Positions 1 to 13,100 of a DNA stretch of 64,000 nt are shown piece after piece (position 1 is the stretch's first letter; each line of letters starts with the position of its first letter). A program made the translations under genes and the position numbers. The DNA lies in the NCBI RefSeq assembly GCF_902459465.1, contig NC_047066.1, forward strand, positions 20,277,047 to 20,341,046. The letters are read 5' to 3'. A model generated the notes under the pieces. It was not told the DNA's origin and made no database searches. It worked only from the letters and a program-made list of their open reading frames with translations. This DNA comes from Asterias rubens. Taxonomy: Eukaryota > Echinodermata > Asteroidea > Forcipulatida > Asteriidae.

Positions 1-1204
1 ACGAGACTGGAATTCTTGTGTACTAATTTTTCATGCGAAAAATACTAATAAATTAATACAAACTACAGTTGTTATTAACAATAAAATATATCAATACAAC
101 TTTGGTTTTCGTATATCGTAAATGGAAGGCATCAATTTGGTTGAAAAAAATCACCGTCTTTCAGTAATATTGTGCACTCCGCACGTCTCGTACGATCTTC
201 TCGTCTTCTTAGCCTCAATGGTAGTACCGCTTGTGATGAAGTGGACTGCACCTTTCCTGTATGAAGCATCTCTACTCACTCCTCGTCCAAGCCCCCATAG
301 TAGCCTACATTGGATTGTGAACTTCGTATCCAATGAACATCGAAAAGGTAAGCCATTTACTGTTGACAAATTATGTGCATTGTCTCGTGCCATCGTGTAC
401 TTCTTCTTCGTCTTCCTCTTCTTCCTTTAAAGTACTGCTTCAGAAAATTTGAAGATTACCGCACTGTGGCTGGGCGCACGCGTGAAACCATGGGACCGTA
501 AGCTAATCAGGTGCGAAATATACATGGTGCAAGTAAAAACTGGCCAGCAAGATAACTGACTAGGCGAGACCCTCAGTGCATTTAGACAGCAGTATCGAGT
601 GCATCAGACAATTAAACGAAGACACCGCGAACCACAATGCCAACCGACCCAGCTCTTAGCCGTCAACAGTAACAGGAGGAGCCATCTTCACTCAGTTGAA
701 CTACTGACAGTTTCCCCTAGGTAGGCAGACTTGCACAGTGGGAGAAGAGGCACATCGGCAGTCACCATCACGTGAAGCTGCGCCTCCCAACTGAAACACA
801 GCTTCCCCCCCTGGACATAGGTAGGACTGGAGAATATGGAAGTCCCTCATTAGATTACGTACGGAGGTGCGACGATGCAAGAAATAGGTGGTGCCGACGA
901 TGATGGAACCCATACAATTATGGCACATCAACCCCCAATCCATGCCACACCTTCTACGATGCCAACCGTTGAGTAACAGTGCTGCCTTGATGAAGACCTG
1001 GTGGCAGCAAACGAGAAGGCTTTGAGATTGTGTCCAATCCTGGACAAAAATTTGAAGAGTAGATGAACTCGAAAGAAAAAGGGGGAACAGTCATTACGAC
1101 AACATGGGTGACAGCACGACACGACAGGCGACCCACGAAACGATGAGCGTGCATGAATCCATGAGCAACAGCCAATATGATGGCCGCGACGTGGTGTGAC
1201 GATA

Positions 1205-1760
1205 TGATTTAACGGTTCGCCGCAAAGTCATGATGCGAAGGCAATTGCGACAGCATGTGTCCCGAAAACACTGGGCAATGGTATAATATAGCATAATATG
1301 ACGGCACGGTGCGATGGCACAGCTCGATAGCTCGATAGCTCGATGCAATGGCATGGATGCGACAGCATAACAAGATGACCCGATGGGCTGTGGTTTGATA
1401 TGACATGATGTGACGACACAGCACGATGGCACGGCACGTTGGCACGATGCAATGGCACGATTTCAGATCATGACGCGATGACACACTGGGCAATGGTACA
1501 TGGCATGATGTGACGGCACAGCGCGCTGGCACAGCTCGATTGCACGGCGCAATGTCACAATTTGAGAGCATGACGCGATGATACAACTGCCAACGGTATG
1601 ATATGGCACGGATATGACAGCAAGGCTCGTTGGCACAGCACGATGGCACGGCGCAATGGCACAATGCAAGGGCAGGATTCGAGGGCATATGCGATGACCA
1701 GATGGCCAATGGTTTGATATGGCATGATACGACGGCGCGATGTTAAGTCATCATGCAATG
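1205..1760. repeat. Degenerate higher-order minisatellite
   Basis: About five imperfect units of roughly 100-115 bp, recognisable by a recurring element close to GGCAATGGTATGATATGG at about 1274, 1387, 1491, 1593 and 1708. Each unit is built of shorter 8-10 bp pieces resembling GATGGCACGG. The repeat keeps several minus-strand frames open with Cys/His/Arg/Ala-rich peptides (motif like CHRAI and CHRAV). These are most simply products of the repeat rather than genes, because different frames of the same units give similar peptides. Confidence 0.75.
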
Positions 1761-3893
1761 GCACAATGTACACACCCTTACTTACTTTTCCGAGCACAAT
1801 GAATACATTTTGTCAGTTTCAGTTGCAGATAGGGCACTTTGGTTTATTTTTCTATTTGCAGATTGCAGAAAATAGTGTCAACATTTTTTACACTCATGAA
1901 CTTTAACTATAGGTAAAAAATCCTTAAAATAAATATTTACTAAATAATATCAAAATATTTACATAGAAAAGTCAATATAGGCCTAATATGAAAGTTTACA
2001 CTTACAAAACCTGTATAAAAGAGAGTTGCAACATTGTACATGGTCAAATAATTATCTAATAATTCATTCATAATTGAGGCAATTCTATAAATTTCTAAGA
2101 AATTAGAATGATATATATGAATCTCAAACTTGATATACATTGCTCATATATCACTACAAAAATAGTAACGTACGCAAATAGTTTTTAATAACTTTAATGA
2201 TAATTTGAAAAAATACAATGGCGTCAGGGAAAAGTACACAATGTTTTTATGTAAACAAATAATGCCATCCCATCCTAGACTAGTTTCCATCAACACAACT
2301 TTAACCTGTACAATTTTATAAATCATTAAACTATTGTGTCAATGTTTTGAATGTGCACCTTTGGCTTATTTTGATTGGCACACTTGATACCTTATGAGGA
2401 CTTTGGAGGCATTCAATTTTTATTTTCTCAATTGACAAATATTCAGATTTTTTACAAGAAACCAGATTATTATTGCTTTTCTTCATTTCTAGAGGTAAAC
2501 AATAACTTATTACTGTCTCAAAGTCTTCAAATATTCACTTTACTATTGTAAATCTGTAATCTTTTGTTGTAATATTATTGAGGAAAAAGCAATAACATTG
2601 TCTCTGGGAAATACTACACTTGTAGTGATGACTTGAGCATAGTATTTTGTATTCTGGATCAAAGACCAAAGAAATTCTTTGCACAACATGTATTGATTTT
2701 GACTTAAAATGTACACATATATATAACTTTAAAAAATATCTTTATACTTATTTGAAGTGTATTTTTACTTGATAGTTTGTCTAGGAATGTTATAGTTGTC
2801 TTTATATCTTTAAGTGATGTTGAATATCTTACCACAACTCAACCACATCAAACCAACCTATACATCTCTCTAAAACCAAATAGTATTCACAAACCTCAAA
2901 AGATCGTACACCATTTAAAATGTCAAATCTCCAAACATGGTTTATGATACACCTTTTACTCTTCATATATACAAAGCTAACACAAGAATATTCATTGACA
3001 CCTTTAACAACGGACACTTTAAATTGATGCATGTTTAATTATGCCTACCACTGCCCACAAGAGGGCACTTTTGAAAGTATCTCTGAGCTTGTCACGCCAT
3101 CTATTTAGGCCCCTCATCTGGGGGTTCATTCTTCAAAGATGTTGGTATGTAACTACGGAGAGCTCGAAAAGATCTACAAATGGAAATTTAAAAAGAATTG
3201 CTGCAATTTCTGATACACCTTCTCAAAAGACAATCATTCAGATGCTATGGTAATCACAAAGCAATTTTCAGCATGATTTTAAACAGGCAGTTGACGTCGA
3301 TGGTAGTGCAAGGCGGTGCTATGAACATGGTTTACGTCTACATTATCCAAAACAACAGATGTATTGATCAAACGTCCAGGCTGGTCAAGCAGACATGTGC
3401 AGTGAATTGCACATAACAGCACTGAAACTGAAAAAATCCCAGATGACGACAAAGTTTTATTGCTCCCATGCGGGAGTACTTACAAACTTTGTTTCATTTG
3501 CTTTTTTACTTTTAGTTGATATGCATGATCATAAAAACTTGTAAGTTGAATTACATGGACTATCGTCAGGTATTCCTTAACATTTTCAGTTACTTGGCGT
3601 AGGACCAAGTTAGCTCTGCGTCCATTTTTCATGATGAATAGAAATGCTTTTGTACACTGAAATAGCGAACTGGATGGATTGGAGATTATTTTATCTGGTC
3701 CTCAGATGTTTCAACTGGAATTTGCAGGTGGACCACAGACCAATTTAACAGAGCTGCTAAAACAGAAAGCAATTTTGCAGATAAGCAAATAAGTGTTGAA
3801 TGGCATGTAACCTTATTCTGGTATAGCAAAAGTGTTTTTTGCTTAAGCAGCTCTATGAACTTGTGCCCTAGTATGAACTGATGTTACTGTCGA

Positions 3894-3899
3894 TTTAAT
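3894..3899 (-). terminator. Candidate polyadenylation signal (ATTAAA) of the Munc13-4/BAIAP3-type gene
   Basis: The minus strand reads ATTAAA 73 bases past the stop codon. A canonical AATAAA (plus-strand TTTATT, 3456-3461) lies about 510 bases past the stop. Either could end the transcript; sequence alone cannot decide. Confidence 0.25.
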
Positions 3900-3971
3900 A
3901 TGCAGTGAAAGTGCTTTTGTTTTTGCTGAATGAAGCAAGCAAATGTGGTGTACAAAAGATGCTATCACAGC

Positions 3972-4124
3972 TTACTGCCTGAAGAAGGGGGCAAGGCGAG
4001 AGTTGGCAACCGGCGCTCTGTTGGTCTTCTTGTCTGTCCGTGGCTTCTGGTGCTCGATCGCCTTCTGACGTTTCGTATAGAATTGACGGGCATTTTTGTC
4101 CCACTTACTACGATTTTTCAAAAT
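3972..4124 (-). other. Last coding exon: basic C-terminal tail
   Basis: The exon gives 50 residues then TAA, after the acceptor TATATACAG. It begins ILKNRSKWDKNARQFYTKRQ, which matches the short Lys/Arg-rich helix that follows C2B in UNC13D and BAIAP3 (pattern L-x-x-R-x-x-x-D-x-x-A-x-x-F). The end is lysine, arginine and proline rich, finishing PFFRQ. Confidence 0.85.
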
Positions 4125-7100
4125 CTGTATATATGTTAAAAAATACAAAATAAAGTATTAAAAACACAAGAATATTTAAATTTGAAAAAAATAAACCAGT
4201 TAAAATTGAGGATTCACCCAGTAATGAATATGTTTAGACATGTATTTTAAATTAGAGTAAATTTAAATGCACCTTTCATGTGAATGGCATTCAGATATTT
4301 GAACAAAATGGCAGACTGACTATCGGAAAGAAATAAGGTACCTCAAATGCGCCTCCATCTACAGTGTGAGGGCGCTTTACAGCCACCATGATGACAGGGC
4401 ATTGGTCGACTGATTGCATCATGCTAATAGGTCGTGCCTGTTGTAATGGGACATAGGCTTCCCCTATGAAGTCATTACTCCATAGGACATCATAGTCCAT
4501 GACTGTAAAACTCATCACAGCTCCAGAGTCAATTAGCTCTGTAGGAACGGATGGGCTGTTCAAGAAAGAGTACAAACACAGGATTATAGTTACCACAATA
4601 TTAAGTCCACCAAAGGAATTTTTCCATCTGTAAAACATGTACTGTCAAAGTCACAGAAATATAATTTGAAGACCCCCTAATCGCTGTTACAGTATTAATT
4701 ACTTATTCTGATAGTTGCAAACAGGATACGAATGGAATTCGTATGACGACCTGATGCTTTGCTCAAGCCTGCAGCTTGTGAAACAAGAACCATCTCTGCT
4801 CTCAAAGGTTCCCACTTAAGTGATAAGAACCCATTATATTTAAGTGTCTTGCTCAATTATAAAGGACACATGGGTGGCATGACTGAGAACCTAACCCTCA
4901 CCTAAATGACTTTTGTCGCCATAACTCAAGTCTGCTCTAGACCATTTGGCAATGATAGCTGTAGTTCTAACAAATACAGTTGTATTATGCCAAGGCAAAA
5001 AAAAGACTTATATTTCAAATGTCTCATCAAGAACACACAGGTGACATGACTGAAAATCTGACCCACACCTCAAAGACTTTGTTGCCAGAACTCGAGTCTG
5101 GCACTCCTTTGACCACTTGGCAATGATAGTTATAGCAGAAATACGGTTATATTATGTCATAGCAAAATTTACTTACATTTCGAATGTCTCATCAAACACA
5201 GGATTGAGATTACTCTGGATTGGCTTGGTCTGCTGAGGGAGGGTCTTACAGACGTCTGAATCGACAGGTAACACCTCTACTATCACAAAGGGGTCACTAC
5301 TGCCATGTCTATCCAGACCAGGTAGGTCAACTGCATTGCACACTGTGGACAAATGTTGAATGTAATTGTTTTAATATTAGAGAACATAGAATTAGCTGTT
5401 GCAAACTGCTAAACCAAAAGGACCTATGGTATAAATGAAAAAAATGGTGGCCTGACCCTAGCAGAGTCTTTCTCTAAGGCTGAATGACAACACACCAAAC
5501 ATGAACAGGTATATATTACAAGTGTGATATAAGCAGTGAAGTGCAAATACATGAAGATAGAGAGAGTCATATATAACACAGAAAAAACAATTATATGTGT
5601 ATTTTTATGTTTCAAACAACAGTAACTTTAACTACAACTTAAAACAGTCTATTTGTTTGTATGATGATAACAAAACTCTTTACTTTATTATCAATCAGAA
5701 CTTAAATAGGAAGATATGAAAAAAGAGAGGAAAAACTTGCCTTTTACAACAAACGTCTTCTCTCCATTCACCTCTTCCTTGCAGGCCAGCCTAACGCCAA
5801 GATGGCCGAAGTACTCCAAGGGTGTGGCCATGTCCAAAGCAAGGTCCTTATAGTATCTAAGCAACAGATCTTGAGTACCTAATGAGTTCAGCTCCAGCTG
5901 ACTAATCAGGTACTTGTACTGTTGGCCTTGGATCTTGGAGGAGTCTAATGCCAGACCAGGTCGCTTGAAATAGCTCTCTATTGCTTCCAAGCTCTAAATT
6001 GTTTAATGGAAAGCACACCATAATTTTTATAAAAGAGAATCTCCACCTCAAATTTTCAAAAAGCTTTAGGTATCTTATCGTTGATTTAATACAAATATTA
6101 TTGTTTATAAACCTTGTAATTGACACCTGATGACGTCATCATGACGCAACTGAAGCGATTTCATCTTCTAACACATATCAAACTATATGTGAAGTTTCAA
6201 GTTTATATGAGCTTGGAAAGGGTGCATCGGGTCGCTGAGAAGAAGTGTTAAGCGAACAAAAACTAACAAAAACATGAGGTGTTCCGAACACCTAATTTAC
6301 TACCCACCTCCAGCAAGTCTTTGTAGTACTGAGGTTGCTTTCCTACATGCATGACAGCAACGATTCCTCTAAGGAGCGAGTTCCAGACCTCCTCAACGAT
6401 TCGAGGAAAGATCTGAGCCATCAGCTGCTTGTAAAGCGTCTCAAGATTTTGGTCGATGTACGAGAAGAAGTTGTCAAGTTGCTGTGAGTGAGAAGACGGG
6501 CATTTAATTGATATCAATTGTGGAGGGTTAAATTCACTTCTTTACCAATATCAAGGAAATGCTAATCAAAGATACTTGCTGAACAGAACAAAATATTTAT
6601 TGAGGAAAACAATAATTAGTGAGGAAAGATTACTGGCAACGATTCTACCAATACTACAATGCTAGGCCTATTGCTACTACTAATTTGCTAAGACATATTT
6701 TATGTTAAAATATTGGGCCCTACTATAATAATGAAAAAAAATGAACAAAATGAATCAATTTCACAAAGAAGAAAAAAAAAAAAAAAAAAAAAAAAAAAAC
6801 ATACACACATTATACACATTTTGTGTATAATTAGTTTGTATTAAAATGTTTTATCCACTGCTGTTTCCACATAAAACATTACGACTTGCACATGTGGCAC
6901 CTGAAGTAAATATAAAACATCATTACATGTTTAAATCAATTAAATTCAATTCAATTCCATTCAATAAAACATTTATTTGCGTACTCACAAGAAAGAATCG
7001 TTAGGACAAATGCATCAGTAGTACACATTATATACATACTCATATTCATATTCATATTTTATTAGACAAATTCGCAGCTGTAAGCTGAAATGCAAGGTTA

Positions 7101-10100
7101 TTACAGGGGAATAAAAAAACAATAAAGATTAAACAAGAAAATTTGAAATTTAAACGGGAAAAAACATACCATGACCTCCTGGCTCATTAAAAGCAAAGAG
7201 TAAACATGATCAATGACAATGGTACTGAAAAAAATGTAACAAAATAATAAATGTCTTATTATAATTACCTCATCTTTAGCAGCAGCATCTCCTTTACAGT
7301 TGACCACCTTCCCCAGGTCAGTCATGACCTCCTGGCTCATTTTATCGGCAATGCGCCGCTCCAACAGGCCAGACATATTAATAGTATCCCTACTGGCCGT
7401 ATTGGTCATCCTCTGCAGGGTGCTGAGAGTCAGCTTGCCCGCCGTGGGGTTATCGTGGAGGGCAGCGAGGCTGTTGACCGTCTCCTCCCAGTCTAAGAGA
7501 GTTGGGAGGTTGTCTAGATAAGCCCGGACGTGCTCGATGTTGTTTAGCGTAATGCACAACTGCGAGAGAGTAGCAGAAACGGATAGGAAATAAGTTACTA
7601 TCCTGCTTTTAGCTTTCGAGGAAGACTCTGCTACGGTCGAAACGCCAGGTCGTTAACTATTTATTTAAATAAATTGCATCGCATCACAGAAAAAAGAAGA
7701 AGAAAAACTCCCTTACCTTTTCTTTGATGTCAAAATGTCCGCTGTTGCTGCGATAGAAACCATTCTTTTCCAGAATCTTGTGAATTGAGCTCGCGTAAAG
7801 TTTAGCACCCTCACAGATAAGCTAACAAAATAACAAACACTGAAAAGCTTACTTGCTGTAAACTTGCAAACTTCATGAACATTAACCAAGGTTTTAAAAA
7901 CAGGGTTTAACAAAATGACAGAATAAGAATGGTGATCATGAATTGACAGGAGTTACAAATTTAGACACAATAATTATAAAAAACGGACATAGTAATATAC
8001 AGTAAAGTTGGCAGGCAAAACATTACATATTACAGAACAACAAGAAATCATGGCAGGCATAACTACAGGCATGACTTTAAAATGCAAAGTGGCCTGCATA
8101 TCTTTTAAAAACACAGTGGCAGGCATATATAACAAAATGCTCATAAAATGATGACAACAAATACTTGCAGGCACAAATAACAAAATATTAATAAAAAGAC
8201 AACACAAATTCAAGTTGGCAAGAGTAAATGAAAAGCATTTTATGGAACAGTAGCAAGAGAAATTGACAGAGCAACATGTTTTAAACTTTGTTTTAAATGA
8301 AATCGTTTACTCACATCTGTGATTTTGGTTACAGCCATACAGCGACTGTCAACTCCTTCAAATCCAATCTTGTGCCATTCCTCAGTCACCTGTAAAAAAG
8401 TAAAACAAACAGTGGTCATTATTAGTTTGGAAACTCCCAATACTGTAACCATTCAAAGTGATAAGAATTTGTGTTAACCCTCCTACTGTCTGACCATTCA
8501 ATGTCATCCGTGTGTTTTTGAATGGTAGAAGCACTATGTCGGCCTGCAACATCAGGCGGTGAATGCATGTACTGATTCACAGATAGATCTACTTACAGTA
8601 GCACCACCCTAAACAATCCTTCAATGATTTCAATGGTTTGTAACATAAAAACAGTTAATTGGAAACTGGAAGCTGTTTTACCTTGGCAAAGCAGGACTGA
8701 GCATCGACGGCCGAGTTTGAGTACTTCACTACGCTGTGGACCAACACCACATCCTTGTCCATGGCCAGTGCCCTTCGGACACGGTCAAATGTCTCGTACT
8801 TAAAGGTGACAAGCCAAAAGATGAGCGCCTCTTGAAACCATGTGTGGTAATTATTGATGTTTAGTCCCTCACTGTTGAGATAGGAAGAGTAGTACAATGA
8901 TAAGTAAAGTTTACTTAAACAGACTACAAGCAAAGGCAAACCAAAAAAACAAAAACATATTGGTATGAATCTGAGAGTTTTCTGATTATACCAGTTCAAA
9001 CTCTACAGAGAAATTTGTCCCTTTAAAAAGTGTCATGGTTGAGGAAACCAAATTTTGGGAACTTCCAAAATCAGTGTTTCTTATTTCTACAAAAAAGTTT
9101 GCAATTGAAGCAAACCCAGCGATTCTCTTGTTTTAACTTAACACCAAAACAAAACGGAGGACAACCAATTTTGATGTGTTTTTTTTTCATTTGTTAGTGA
9201 GTTTATTGAAAAGTTAATATGTTGACATTTTTTTTTTACCAGGTGTGATTATTTGCCTTCAGGACAGAGTGCATCTTCTTGACAGTCATGTAGAGTTTGA
9301 GGCTTGCTTTGCTGGACTCCGCGATGTTCTCTGGGAACTTCTGGTAACGGACCTGATACTGATTCAGCTGCGTCAGGACATCCTGAAGACTGCTGCATAT
9401 CTGGGCATCCATCTGTTGGGCTACTATCATGTTATAGTCCACTGTGTATCTTTGGGGTTCGAACAGAAGTAAGCAATCTTATTTTCAAATCCAATACTAA
9501 TTGGAAAGGTTCAAGTTTTAGTCTGTGATTTCTGAAGCAACTTTTTGCTTTATTTACCTATTCGTTTGACATACCTATAGTGGACACAATGTGAATTCAC
9601 TGTCTGGTTTGATGATATTTATTTACAATAAAATCAGAATAAGCACTAATCAAACTATATAATCAAAAATATAAATATACAAACATGCAAACAGCAATAA
9701 AAGCATTACAAATACCCATAAAAATACACATAAAAGGGCATACAAAAAAAAGGTTAATACATAAACCAAACGTAATAGTACCTCTTGATGTGTCCATTTT
9801 ATGTCAAAAAGGCTATTAGTCAGATATATGCATTTGGAAGCAAGAAAGGAAGGGTGTTACAAGAAAAACTCAGTTACACAATTCAAGCTTTTATGTACAT
9901 ATACAACAAACGGTGTAAGAACCGGGATGCAGAATTCTTGATAATGAAGACACTCACCTCTTGAACATGTTCTGGTAGTCCTTGGTTGGTCTAAGTAGGG
10001 CCATCATGTCACCCATGACATCACCAAGTCTTTCTAGCAGTCTCACTAAATCTGCTGGTTTCTATTGTAACCCAAACAAATGAAACACATTATTTGTGAC

Positions 10101-13100
10101 CTGCCAATGTTTTCACAAAACATGACCCAAATAGGACCCAAATATATTTGCAGTCAGTGTTTTTATCATTAAAAAGTTGTTTGACTCCACTTCTCAAAAT
10201 GACATACAGATCAAATACAGCAACAAAAAACCCTGCTTATGTTTACTTAATAGATAATTATTCTTAGCAACTTTGTGTAAGTTAGGCCTGCCCTTCTAAA
10301 AATTATGAAACAACAAACTGGTTTTCAAAACTAGATTTGTCTAATGGAACCTACCCCTTCTAAAAATTATCAAACAACCAACTGAATTTTCAAATTAGAT
10401 TTGTCTAATGGAACCTACCAGTGATCCCTCTGGTTGGGGTAAGCTATCCAACATGTTACTGAGCCATCTCCTGGTATCTGATGCGATGGTATCTTCCATG
10501 AGTTCACGAACTTGCCGATGGGGTAGAGAGTTACGATCCTTCCAAACTTTCATTTGTAGAAGACTTGACACATTGCTTAATCTGAGATTCAGGTCATAAT
10601 GATAAAAATGGCATAAATAATAATAAATGTGACGCCCACACCCAAATCAGTGAAATGCAATAAAAGTCAAGAAACAACACCACATCCTTGATATCAATAT
10701 ACATGTACTTAGATGCCTTGAAACATTCTGTAACAATCAATTTCAGTATTATTTTAGACTCTTAATCTCTATAAATTAAACATCTATAAAATATCTCCTC
10801 TCCACAAAAACATTCTCAAAAATGTTTGTTAAAAATATGAGTAAAAGCACTGTGACATATTGAGTAAGAATGGCTCATATTAAATTCAATTCAATGCAAC
10901 ATTTATTTCTGTACTCACGATAAGAAAAGACAGAATCATTTGGACGAAAATGTAGCAGTACAATACAAGCATTGAGTAAACACGACCAATGGTAATGATA
11001 CTGAAAGATGTAACAATATAATGCCCACTCAACTTAGAAGAATAACCTAAAGGAAAAGAAGGCAAGCTTTTACCTGCATTTTGATTTCAGGATATCCAGG
11101 ACCTGAACGTTGGATGGAGGAAAGAGTGCTGGGCAGTCACTGATGGGTTGCATGCAGAAATCAATGTACGCCGATATAGAAGACTCAGCTGCCCCTAGCT
11201 GTAGGGATCAAAACCAAACATTGCTGCTTTAGATTTGAGAAAACATTCTTATCTGTAAGGTCAGCAGAATCTCTAAAAAATGGTTGATATTGTAAAGTAA
11301 TGGTTGATAATTCTTTAAAAATTCATGGAAAATAACATGAAACTTGGTTTATCTTAGGAAAGGTGTATATTATGTAAACATAGACAACATTGCTCAAGTT
11401 GAGAGAATTTTAACAATTTTAAATGCAGCAATCAAGATCAGTGTATTTTCAACCAAAACCTGGTTGCAAATGTAAACAAACAATATTATTAACAAAAGTT
11501 AATACAAAACAAATGTTAAGTACACATTCATATAACATCATGAGCAAAATATACTTTGGTTCAATGACATGCAGAACATTTCTTAAAAGAAGAAGAAAAA
11601 GCTATTGCATTTTTCATAGCGATCAAAATGACCAGTGGTTAGATGTAAATAATAACAGCAAAAATTTAATATTAAATACGAATATTAATTCACACATGAA
11701 AAATTAAGCAAAAGTGAGATATTATCAGTATTATTGTCAGGGGGGGGGGGGTGTTGGGGAGGGAAGGTGAGATGTCATTTTGCTACACCAGACATAACCT
11801 TTGGCTAAAAATTTCCATAACAGGTTATCACCCCTTTGATCCATCATTTTTTTTTTCAACATCAAATACAACAGAGAAGGTGGACATAGACTAGTCTGGT
11901 CCAATATATTGAACTGAGAGAGTGCTGTTTAAAGTCTAGTGACGTGCAGGGTACCAGCCACAAAGGAAGTTTGGAAAGAAACTATAATTATTCAAAATTA
12001 TTTGGAAGAAACAAGGAATGAGTACATCATGCAAGCAATTTGTAAATCATATGTAAATTACATGCAAATTGGAAAATAGTGCAAGGTTAATAAAAACAGA
12101 TATGTTTGCACCCAAGAAATGTATCACCTGTCCATTTGTTAATGACGTCATCCTCCTTCCTGCATGGTATAAGCATTGAGGAAAACATAAATGATAAGTT
12201 TCCTAGTATTTGTATCTCGTTTTTAATTAAAGTACTGTTTAGACCGTGTATCCGCACTTTATGAGGACAATACATTAAACACTGTGAAAACTCAGGGGTT
12301 TTTTTTTCGATTGGGAGTCTCATTAAAATAGTGAAGAAGAAAAACATATGGGAGGGGACTATAATAATATGTTCAGTTTTTGAACATCAAGTTTTTTAAA
12401 TAAAAATACTGGCCTGATTATTTTACCAATTTTTCTCAAAAACTACAGAATTTCAAGAAAACACATTTCAAGGCAAGTTTCCCACATGCCCATCATCATA
12501 AACCTTGCCAGTTATGTGAAAATGCGTAATTATTTATCATTTTATGTTTTGAATCTACCAATGTTGTGCCAACCCTTTAATATGATGTGCTTTTGTTTTT
12601 GTTAAATAAAATTTGCACAAATTATGACTTGAAAATGTACCTCATAGGACAGAAAGAGTGGGTTCTCCTCAAAGATTTCTGTGACTTCCTTGACATCGTT
12701 GGTGTAAATAGAGAATGTAGTTTCATTGATCATTTCTGCATGGATGTGGAACATGGCCTCCCTTAAAGCTCGATCCATCAATGCAGCATCAGCTTCCTCC
12801 TTCACCTTAAGCCAAAGCCAAGAAAATAATTTTGTTTAAATCACATGAAAAGGAACACAAAATGACGGCAAATATTTACTGCAGATTTCTTTCATTAAAT
12901 AGTAGCACAATGTATGGCAAAAGCACATCTCCATCACGGTACATGTAAGTAGACGCTGGTCCAAGGCAGACACTAAGACTGCAAGGTATCGAGACCGAGA
13001 CCAACAAAATCGCTCACGAGGCCAACAGTCTTGAGACCTACTACACTGACACAGGCTTTACATCCCATCTGAATAGTAAAATTTCAATCATTACTACCAT

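Larger units (their letters stand above)
1..3971. other. 3' flank of the Munc13-4/BAIAP3-type gene; no gene recognised
   Basis: No reading frame here resembles a known protein and none can be joined by convincing splice sites to another. The longest frames (122-430 on plus and 151-393 on minus) overlap each other and I recognise neither. Positions 530-900 are GC-richer but show no coding pattern. A degenerate minisatellite occupies about 1205-1760. Positions 3715-3870 carry a decayed copy of the dispersed element described at 17248-17450. The part next to 3971 is likely 3' UTR of the minus-strand gene. Confidence 0.5.

Noticed and set aside
122..430. Plus-strand 102-residue frame and its antisense partner
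   Set aside because: I recognise neither protein, and the frame ends in a low-complexity TTCTTC stretch. Not reported as a gene.
1094..1797. Several overlapping minus-strand Cys/His-rich frames
   Set aside because: They are all produced by the minisatellite; similar peptides occur in different frames.
6131..6138. TGACGTCA (CRE-like) sites here and at 37831
   Set aside because: The first is in an intron with no other promoter signs and the second is inside a mobile element; function unsupported.
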